From contig NC_135220.1 in assembly GCF_052324685.1 (NCBI RefSeq), positions 1,687,980 to 1,751,979 of the forward strand: a stretch of DNA of 64,000 nt, given 5' to 3'. The notes under the pieces were generated by a model. That model saw nothing but the letters and a program-made list of their open reading frames with translations, did not search any database and was not told the DNA's origin. Numbering within the stretch: position 1 is the stretch's first letter; the number at the start of each line of letters is the position of its first letter. Below, in pieces: positions 11,703 to 22,200 of the stretch. Made by a program: the position numbers and the translations under genes. Source of the stretch: Brachyhypopomus gauderio. Lineage: Eukaryota > Chordata > Actinopteri > Gymnotiformes > Hypopomidae.

Positions 11703-14700
11703 TCATAAGCACTGGTGCAGTGTCTGTGTGCTGGTGCAGTTGAGGCAGCTGACGTGGCAGCACCAGTGGAAGGTGCAGTGACATCGCTCCGTCATCTTCT
11801 CCACGTGGCTCTTATAGCCCCGCCCACAGCACAGCAGCTCACAGCCATCCAGCGCGGGCGAGGAACTGTTGCACGTGCGCCCCGACGTGCCCACCGCGCC
11901 CGTTTTGCCATTGAAGGAGCAGAAATTTGGCGACTTCTCAAAGTAGACCAGGTCCCTGGCCGAGGGGAGTTTGTGTGCTGGGTTTTCAGGCTGGAGGTGA
12001 CGTGGGTCGGCCCGATGCGACGCTCGGTTGCTTCCCTTGTTGGCGTACACCACTCTGGACGCGCCATCAAACCGGTCCTTCAGGACATCTCCCACTACCC
12101 TGAAACTGGGCAGCCGCATCCAGCAGGTGCGAATGGTGCAGGACCCAGACATCCCGTGACATTTACACTCCTGGCGCATCTGCGATGAGACGGTCTGAAA
12201 GGAAGGGTGGGAAATATTATCCGTCTGAACCGGCAAAGCTCAAAAGACAAGCAGCATTTGCATGATAAATTAAAAGTTTCATCTTAAATGGTGCTTTGAC
12301 TCATAGCTACATCAATAATGGCATGAAACGTTCTTTCCCCTGGGTGGCAAGTGTACCTCTGTGTTTTGGATAAACCTTGTCTGTTTCTGAAATGTCTCAA
12401 TTCGTTGTCTGCAATCGTTTAAATACTTTTTAATCAGTGCATGTTGTTGGTGACTTGTGCTGTCTCGTACCATTCTCCCTGCTTCGTTGTTGTGGAGGTT
12501 AGTGAGGTATCGTAGGTCCCGGCCCCTCTCGCTGGAGTCCACGAACTCTCGCCCGAACAATCTGCCGAAGTCCACGTTGTCGCTGCAGCCCCCCCAGTGC
12601 CAGTCCGGCCCCCCCGGGCCCCGGCGGCGGTAGTCACAGGTACAGGACTCTATCGAGCCTTCAGAACAGGAACGTGCCACAGCGTGGGTCACACCCGCGC
12701 TCGTGACAGCGTACACGAACGCCGTCTCCCGGCAACCTGGCAAACACAACAGCCCCGGCGTTCCTCAGAAATGCATGCTGTGTCTGTTTTTGTTGTTTTT
12801 TTTTTTTTTTTAAGTGGATAAATCATTTCGATAAAGCCCCACTTGTGGTTGGATTCTGTTCCACAGACCAAGACCGTAGGCCCACATTTTGTATCCATTC
12901 AAATGTACAGTAGGCTTATATTAAAGAGAAAAGCTCGACGGGGAGGCCAGGAAAGAGTCTATTATGCAAGGCTACACGGTGACAGACAGGCTAAGCTCAC
13001 CTCTGTTGACAATTTTGCCGAAGACTGTGGGAGTGTGGGAGGTCGGACAGTTCCAGCGCCGGTTGCGAAACTGCCACTTGCACTCCTTCATGGCTGCGTG
13101 CAGGCCTACCGCGATGGCGGGCAGAATGCCCGGGTTCTGCCGAATCAGCCTCCTCTGACGACGGCTTAGCAACGCGATGCTGGGGTCCAGCGCCAACTGC
13201 ACATTTTTCGTGTTGGTGAGGAGGTTGGCAGAAGAGGCCACGTTCACAATGCCCCTGGCAGACCAAAGGAGTGGATGAAGCTGCATGCTTTAGGTGTCAC
13301 TTTGAGTGATTATATGGACTCTGAAAAATGATTACAGTAAGGTAATTGTGCCACGTTGAGAAGTTCATCTGTGTTCATTCTGTCTCTAGTTCACTCGCTT
13401 TAGTGACAAGTAAAAAAAAAATAAAAATCTGAAGAACACACGCAGCAAAATCCCTAGTATTAAATAAATAAACACAGCATTTACTTAAGTGACAGTCCAT
13501 GAATCTTAGCCCCAGCAGGACACAAGTGAGTGCTATTTGAGTTCATTCTGCACCAGGGGTTTTGCTGGGCACTGATCATTGATTTGTTTGTGGTAATGTT
13601 CAGACTGCAGACCAGCAAAACAGACCAGAATGACAGATGGGATATTTCATAATCGGCTATAGATCTTTAATACAAAACAGGAAAAGTCTTGTTATCCTCG
13701 ACCTATTAGCTCCCATATTGTTAGAACTGTATTATAATTATACAGAAAAGACAAATAAACAGTTGAAGTTGGCTGGATATGGGCCAGTGAAGTGCCCACA
13801 CTATCAGTAATGTCAAGTGAAACCAAAGATTTATCTCAGTTTATTAAATGTTTCTGACCTCAGTTTTCAGTTGTTATGAGCATCTCATTTGGTTGCATTA
13901 CTCAATTTTGAAAGCAAATTCTTGTCAGAAATTTGAATAAACGGCCAAGCTGAATTTGTGGTACAAGACCATTAATAAGATGACTATTTCATTTTAGAAT
14001 GTATTTTAAAACAACTTTCCATTATAGTTTAGCATACTTGTCTTCGTGACTTCTTTGTCATAGACAGAACTTTTGCAAGTTCACAGAGTTCTAGAATTCA
14101 TCGTAAACCGGGAGACCAAAACGACACTGCACATCACCATTTTCCTAAAACATTTGGGTGGGACGACAAGTAGTTGGCTAGGGGATGCGCTCTGTACTGA
14201 CGAGTGATTGCGCAAGAATCGAGTAGTTAACTTAGTGGTTCTTTCAGTCACTGTGTACAATTTATAAATTAAAGTATTATTAAACACATTTCACATCATC
14301 ATTATTATTGTCATAAATATATGTGGATGTTAGCAATGGCGTGTATTTAGTCTACAGTTTCAGCACGTTACGAGAATGCTACCATGAGTTCTGGAACGCA
14401 ATTGATTTCAGCCATGAAATAAATCCCCATTTAATTTATCCCACATTGGACCGAAAAAAAATTGTCTCGTGTTCAAGCCACACGGTCAAAATGAGAGAGC
14501 GAGAGGGAGAGAGAGAGAGAGAGAGAGAGAATGGGGGGGGGGGGGGTGGAAGAGAGAGAACGTGAACAGAAGTCCAGACTCTAGATAAACAAACTCGGGA
14601 GTTACTTCTTTCTTGCGCTTGGAATGGGGTAAACTGTTAACGTACCCCTACTCTCATTCTTAAATTCATACGGAAAATTACGTATTAATTACGTTTTTAC

Positions 14701-15239
14701 AGTGTAATTACGTTTAAAGGGTAGAACGCAGCGTGAAAAAGTCACTAAAACGTCATTGTCATTGTTTTGATGTTTATGTGTTGTTTTGTGTGAAACTGTC
14801 TAATGCTGGCTTCTAATTAAATCTGGTTATTTATTGCTTGAGTTTAAACATGGATATTTGTAGGGTAGCATCGTTCATTTAAAGGTTCCTACGTCGAAAT
14901 AGCCTATAATCTTGGAAACTTTCTATCTCGCTGAATTTCCATTCTGACATTTTGACAATAGCCAGTATTACTAAGCAATGTTATTTAATGCATTAGATGT
15001 AGTCCCACCACCTGTTAAGTTCATAGGTTACCTAGTTAATTAAAAAAGAACAAATTACCACCCAAATTGCACATTAACGTCAATTACAATGAGCATGGAT
15101 GCTCATAAATGAGACAAATACATCACATATGAACTCACCACCACCGGCCGCTGTTATTTACCGCTCCTGTGCCTGACAGCGAAGATACCAGGAGGATACA
15201 AGCGGCTTTAATTCCGAGAAGCAATGCGAGTACCCGCAT
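11703..15239 (-). CDS. wnt1: Wnt1 secreted signalling protein (complete, 4 exons)
   Basis: Secreted lipid-modified Wnt ligand of the canonical beta-catenin pathway, known for its role at the midbrain-hindbrain boundary and dorsal neural tube. Four minus-strand coding exons join in frame: 15239-15139, 13254-13001, 12736-12471 and 12194-11703, all with GT-AG introns, giving 370 residues, the length of mammalian WNT1. Exon 1 encodes a signal peptide ([20 protein letters not shown]). Exon 2 carries [10 protein letters not shown] and the [12 protein letters not shown] block. Exon 4 carries [10 protein letters not shown], whose first serine (residue 223) corresponds to the Porcupine-palmitoylated serine. 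The C-terminal cysteine-rich domain ends in HQCL. It lies head-to-head with wnt10b, 3.4 kb away, a known vertebrate pairing. I see no defect. Confidence 0.98.
14489..14547. repeat. (GA)n tract followed by a G-run
   Basis: GA dinucleotides to about 14531 followed by a G-run of about 13 bases, inside wnt1 intron 1. Confidence 0.9.
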
Positions 15240-18200
15240 GGTATCTTAAAGAGAACGGGTTAAAAAGAATTACCCGCGAGCTTACATGAGAATTACTGTC
15301 GAGTTCCAAATTAGTACCGATCGTAATGGGAGAATATTCAGTCAGTACAATAGCCTTTTAATATTCATAACTGATTCATTCACCTGCAGTCTTATATCTG
15401 TATGATTTTCTATTCATGGTGATCAGTGCACCGATTTACTTCACTTGCTCTACACTCCTCCCATAATTCAGTTTGGCAAACTGAATTCAAATTAAACTTA
15501 AAGGTGACTTAATGATATAATCATGCACAGTAATCTGTCCTCTTGTTTTCCGGCATGCACACGTACTGTCTACTTACCGCTCCACATTCCAGTGCGAGAA
15601 ACGCGATGGAAAATAATAGATTTATTTTTTTCAATCTTTCTGCGGAACTGGCGAGTCTCGGCGATAAATAATGCAGTCCCAGTAGTGATGCTGCTGTGGT
15701 CGCTGTCGCTCAGGTCCCGCTCACTGTTTGTGTCTCAGTGATGCGCTGCACGGCGCTCTGAGCGCGTGGGACAGTCCCGCAGACTTGATCCCCTTGGTGA
15801 CTGAGAGGCGATACATTCTTCGCTTATTGAAGCTCTACAAGAATGAAAAAGGGATTTGCTGTTCTCATCTCCCTCTGATTCTTCCCTCCCTCCTTTGAAA
15901 AGGACTGAAAAGACGGATAGGTTAATTCTCCTCATAGGACACAGTGGATAAAGAAAACAAAACCGGAGAGAGAGAAAGAGTAGACGAAAGAAAACAACAA
16001 GCATGTCTCAAACGACATATCCTTACTTAAATCCAAAGGTTCCACTGATACATGCAACGGAATAATGAAATATAATCTTCATTCGCCGCGCGTCTTCCAT
16101 TTGCTATTTAACAATATTTATTCCAGCAGCAGAGCAAGGGTGTGTGTTGATTGCAGTGGGAGGGCACGCGCGTCTCTCTCCAATGCCGTAGACAGTGTCA
16201 CGACACAGTACAGTACACGCGGAATATGAAACATCTAATCTGGCCTTTTCACCCGGAGTGTTTGGATTACTCCCTTAACCGCGACCCCTCCCTCTCTCAC
16301 CCGGCAATAAAGAACCGTGTTTTCATGAATTCCAGCTAATGTAACGCGTTTTGCGTTCGTAACGTCCTTTCTCCCCCCTTTAGTTCTTCGGTTGAATAAT
16401 GAATATTACTCCAGATATAATTCAAAAGCCAGCCCTCTATGGAAATTTCCATTTTCGTAACAAATTTTAGGTGAGCTGAAGGTAAATCATGCAGGATCTG
16501 GGGAAAGAAATCTAAACAGCCGCACTTTATCAGCGTGAGAGTATTATTCTAAACATTTATCGAAGGTTTCGCAGAACTCTTTTTGTGTGATTCCAGGGTA
16601 AGGATGAAAGGGAAGTTATTCTAGTAGATTAATAATTCTTTGGATGAGAGGTTTAAGGGGTGACTCTAATAGAGAAAAGACCTAAGCAGAGATATAAATT
16701 CCAGCATCTGGACTGCAGACCTTCCTCGAGCGCATATGGCCAGTGGAACTCTGGCACGGGTCAGAGAAGAGTACAGACATCGTGCGATGTATCGAAAATC
16801 TTTGCACTAAGAACTATCTCCCTGTTAATTTTGTGCCCTTTGAATCGTACCGTTTCTACAAATATACTACGTTGAGGTTGTCGAAAAACATTTTTCTCCG
16901 TAAGAATGGTGGTCCCCCACATTCTTTGTAGCACACACACATCCCATACACACTTGCCTAAATTCACGATTTCTCTAACGGTTTGCAGCAAATGGCTAAC
17001 TGAAGGAAGTGCGCTTTTGTTGGGGGTATTTAATGAGTGCCGCTATTCTACACTTACTCTTAGTTCTTGAAGGTGCTTAAACTGGTTTCCTGGTGCACTC
17101 ATGCGACACGGAGCAGATTAGTGGCAATCCGGTTAAAGGGATGCCTTTTATATACAAATCAACTTCAAATCACTTTTTAAGCCACTTAGACTTACACGCC
17201 ATGGCAAATGCTAATGCACTTTTCATTGCCAGAGATTAGGGAATAAAATAGAAGAGATTAAATGAGGAATTGTCAGTATCTCTTGTTAATTGTAGGTACG
17301 GATTGTTTTAACTCAATTTTTAAAAATAAATCCGAGTAGTTTTACACTAGTTTCACATTAAGAAAATAATCCGGTTTTGTTTTGCCACGACTTATGTGCA
17401 AAACATTTTAAGGCTCGTAATAATAAAGTATCGACTGAAGTAAACTGGCGATATAACGATTTACGCAAATCCGAAACGAAGATACGCTTATTTCATTTGC
17501 CCTAATTTTGCCCACCTGCTGTGAAAATATTGTATCGCGTTTGTGGCCAGTACAGATACTTTCCTTTAATGCAGTTCATAACAACGTTAGATCCGACGTT
17601 TATCAACCGCTGGAAGGGAATTATCGCTTTGATTTCTTATTTGGATGAAATAACCAATATAATTATCCAATATATAGGCCTATTATCCAAATATGGAATA
17701 ACAACCTCTTAAAGTTTTATTCAGTCTATTGTCTCGAGACCTGTATTGGAATCACAACAATCTTCTGAACAAACTTTGTTTAGCAAAGTTTAGATTAAAA
17801 AGCCCTGACTTCCAAGCGCTTTTCTTCTTCTTCTTCTTCTTCTTCATCATCATCATCATCATCATCTTCTTCTTCTTCTTCTTCTTCTTCTTCTTCTTCT
17901 TCTTCTTCTTCTTTAGAAACACACATAATAAGAAGAGGAATTTATAACCGTATTAAAGAATGCCATAAAGAGTGATGAATGTAATGAGTCTAAACCGTCA
18001 TTGGCTGTGGTGAGTCTGAACGGTGTGGCGGGTGCACTTGTGCGCGCGTGATCACGCACTTGCTCCGGTTATTGTTCCAGCGCTGCAAGCCGCGCGCCTG
18101 CCTGCTGCTCAAGTTAGGGCTTGCACCTTGAAGATATAAGATACTATACTGTGAACAATTTCATCAAATGTAGCAATAAGGACATTCTTAATGAGAATGT

Positions 18201-18647
18201 GGATACGCGTATATCGCACACACAAATTTTGTGTCGAGACTGTTGGGTTTGCTACTGAAAAATAGATGAATACATTTAAACAACAGCTGTTCACAGCAAT
18301 AATTAATGTCGCACATAGCTCGCGAAAAAACAGTAGCTCCACGCTGTCTTTTGGAGTAAGAACTCTACCATAACTTGGTATTTTGATATTCCTTTTTTAA
18401 AAGTGCAACTGAACCATTCAATAGCCTGCTTCAGTCAAGCACTTTTGAAAACAACCGCCCGGGCGGTGTTTGCCCAACCTTCTTATACGACCTCCTCCTC
18501 AGTGACCGTCCCAACCTTCTTACAACGCTCCGTACATCCTTCTCGGCTCCACACTGAAAGTGTTGTGTATTGGTTTCTCCTAATTTACCGTTAAAACGTT
18601 TATCAAACCAGTGTTTTAATGTCACGTCAGGAAAAGCGTTTTACAAA
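15240..18647. promoter_or_regulatory. Shared wnt1/wnt10b divergent intergenic region
   Basis: This 3.4 kb spacer separates the two Wnt start codons, which face away from each other, so both 5' UTRs and promoters must lie here or very near. No coding frame is supported. It contains a (TTC)n/(ATC)n triplet tract at 17821-17912. I could not fix a TATA box or transcription start for either gene. Confidence 0.6.
17821..17912. repeat. (TTC)n-(ATC)n-(TTC)n triplet repeat
   Basis: About 90 bases of pure triplets: TTC units, about seven ATC units, then TTC again. It sits about 740 bases upstream of the wnt10b start codon. On the other strand this is a GAA tract, a class able to form triplex DNA. Confidence 0.95.
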
Positions 18648-18913
18648 ATGGAATTGTCACACAAACGTCGTCTGGAACGAATCCTGATTTTGGCCGCCGC
18701 ACTTCTGTCACCTGCGTTCACGTAAGTAGAAAGGTGCAAGTTTACACGTTCACGTAAGTAGAAAGGTGCAAGTTTACACGTTCACGTAAGTAGAAAGGTG
18801 CAAGTTTACAGTCCGAAGCCTTTATGGAAACTAAGTTGTTTTATTTTATGTATGAGTAATGGGCTGTGTTTGATGTACTATTATATATATTATATATATA
18901 TATATAATATATA

Positions 18914-19007
<94 letters not shown>

Positions 19008-19210
19008 AACAGACATATATTTGATATCTGACCGATTTATGTGATCATGTTCTAGATTAAGATGATTATGTAAATGACATATAGGCATATAGAACACACT
19101 GTGCTGAAAATGTGCTGTACTGTTTTGTGCTGTGCTGTAGTTTTCAGCAAGAATAATTTCCAATGTCATTCTTTGTGAGCACTATTTCAGTCATACAACC
19201 ATATTTGCAG

Positions 19211-19261
<51 letters not shown>

Positions 19262-22200
19262 TCAAAACCATTTAAGCATGTGCCAAGTAAACTGCATGGT
19301 TACAGACAATCGCTGTCTTTCCATAATCCCCAGAGGATCAGTGAACATACAGAGTGGTTATTAACAATAAGGTGTTTGTGGATGTAACACCTCCCAACAT
19401 TTGCTTCCAAGCACCCTCATTTCTCTTCACAACTGTTAATAAGATTGCCAGAAATGAGAGAGACAGCAGGGCTGTGGAATAGCTGTAATGTCGTAACATT
19501 AGCTCTGTCTGGGGGGTTAGCCTGAGACGCGCCTAAAGAGTAATTCATGATTGTTTTTGAATACTTAAAATTTTGTACAAAATACATGTCACTAAACAAA
19601 AGCCTTGTAATTTTCTTCCAAAGATTTGTTTTTGTGTTATAGAAAAAAACACTCTATTTTCTCTGTGAGTTAATGAAAATATGAGAATGAAAACCATTGT
19701 AACAAGAGATTCACACGACTATTTATCATGCTACATTTAAATCAAATGTCCTTTAAACAAGGATATAGCAGAAACAAAAGACACTATCATATTAATACAC
19801 AGAGAAAGCAGTTTCACCAAGAACTTCGTCAAGCAAGGTGCTTTGCTTTAGAAGACACATTTGTTTATTCCTTGCCATTTTGTAATTGAAAAATAACACA
19901 GGAAACTGTTACCTCACACATCTAAAGAGGACATCTACAGATGTTCACATGTAAAGAGGACATCTACAGCATGGACGTAATTTTGTAATAAAAAGTGGGG
20001 GGGGACATGGATTCGTCGCTATTTAAATATTTGGTTTTAACCATAAAAACTGGGGGGGGACCAAACCCGGCTTTTGAAAATTACGTCCGTGATCTACAGA
20101 TGTTCACGTGTAAAGAGCTCATCTACAGATGTTCACGTGTAAAGAGGACATCTACAGATGCTCACATGTAAAGAGCTCATCTACAGATGTTCACGTGTAA
20201 AGAGAACATCTACAGATGCTCACGTGTAAAGAGCTCATCTACAGATGTTCACGTGTAAAGAGGACATCTACAGATGCTCACGTGTAAAGAGCTCATCTAC
20301 AGATGTTCACGTGTAAAGAGGTCATCTACAGATGTTCACGTGTAAAGAGCTCATCTACAGATGTTCACGTGTAAAGAGGACATCTACAGATGCTCACATG
20401 TAAAGAGGTCATCTACAGATGTTCACATGTAAAGAGCTCATCTACAGATGTTCACGTGTAAAGAGGACATCTACAGATGCTCACGTGTAAAGAGCTCATC
20501 TACAGATGTTCACGTGTAAAGAGAACATCTACAGATGCTCACATGTAAAGAGGTCATCTACAGATGTTCAAGTGTAAAGAGAACATCTACAGATGTTCAC
20601 ATGTAAAGAGCTCATCTACAGATGTTCACGTGTAAAGAGCTCATCTACAGATGTTCACGTGTAAAGAGGACATCTACAGATGCTCACATGTAAAGAGGAC
20701 ATCTACAGATGTTCACATGTAAAGAGGACATCTACAGATGTTCACGTGTAAAGAGGACACCTACAGATGTTCACGTATAAAGAGGACACCTACAGATGTT
20801 CACGTGTAAAGAGGACATCTACAAATGTTCACGTGTAAAGAGGACATCTACAGATGTTCACATGTAAAGAGCTCATCTACAGATGTTCACATGTAAAGAG
20901 GACACCTACAGATGTTCACGTGTAAAGAGGACATCTACAAATGTTCACGTGTAAAGAGGACATCTACAGATGTTCACGTGTAAAGAGGTCATCTACAGAT
21001 GTTCACATGTAAAGAGCTCATCTACAGATGTTCACATGTAAAGAGGACACCTACAGATGTTCACGTGTAAAGAGGACATCTACAAATGTTCATGTGTAAA
21101 GAGGACATCTACAGATGTTCACGTGTAAAGAGCTCATCTACAGATGCTCACGTGTAAAGAGGACATCTACAGATGCTCACGTGTAAAGAGGACATCTACA
21201 GATTCTCACGTGTAAAGAGGTCATCTACAGATGCTCAAGTGTAAAGTGTACATCTACAGATGTTCACGTGTAAAGTGTACATCTCCAGATGTTCACGTGT
21301 AAAGTGCACATCTCCAGATATTCATGTGTAAAGTGCACATCTCCAGATGTTCATGTGTAAAGTGCACGTGACCCTTATTGCATTAGTACCTTGCACTAGA
21401 TACCTACAGAAATCTTCTCGGCAGCTTGACATGAGAAATGGAGCTATTTTGGGTCATGCAAGCAGATGACATCATATAACATGGATAAATAGGATGCCAC
21501 ATCTGGCTTAATAATTTAGTCAAGCTTTATTATTCAAAGGAACAAGATCAGACAAAAAAGGCACCATCTCTGAAACAGGAGCTCTGGAGTGTCCTAGTGT
21601 TCATTTTAATATGCTCTATGTGATTTGATGATGTCATAACGCAATTTTCTCACCTACCCGTACAGAAAGCACGACTTCACACCGGTACATTGTCTTGGCG
21701 CTGATCCATATTTCCGAGTTGAACATCAGCAGTGTCTGCCAAAGGCAGTACCATGTTGCTTTGTTTAATTAATTGCTTGTCCACTCTCCCAGGGTATTGT
21801 GTAATGACATCCTTGGCCTGAAGGTGGCAGGAGAGCCAGTGCTGACCCCCAACGCCGTGTGTTTACGACTGGCAGGCCTGACTAAGAGACAGATGCGACT
21901 GTGTGTCCGCAGTCCTGACGTCACGGCCTCCGCCCTGCAGGGCATACAGGTCGCCATTCACGAGTGCCAGCACCAGCTCAGAGACCAGCGTTGGAACTGC
22001 TCCACCCTGGAGAACCACGGCAAAGTGCCGCATCACAGCGTCATCCTCACCAGAGGTGAGGGAGAGACACACGGCCCGTTCTGCTGGAGAGATGGGTAAC
22101 CGCTGACCGAAGTACCAGCATTCACGGAACCGGTGCAATATTACATTATGCCCAAATGAACATGGCATTGATTGGCAAAGAAATGCTGAAGGCAGAGTTT

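Noticed and set aside
11715-12188. 157-codon plus-strand frame
   Set aside because: Antisense shadow of wnt1 exon 4.
19922-21368. A CRISPR-like array, since the unit is 29 bases and regularly repeated
   Set aside because: There are no unique spacers; units abut directly with period 29. The context is a vertebrate intron. It is a minisatellite.
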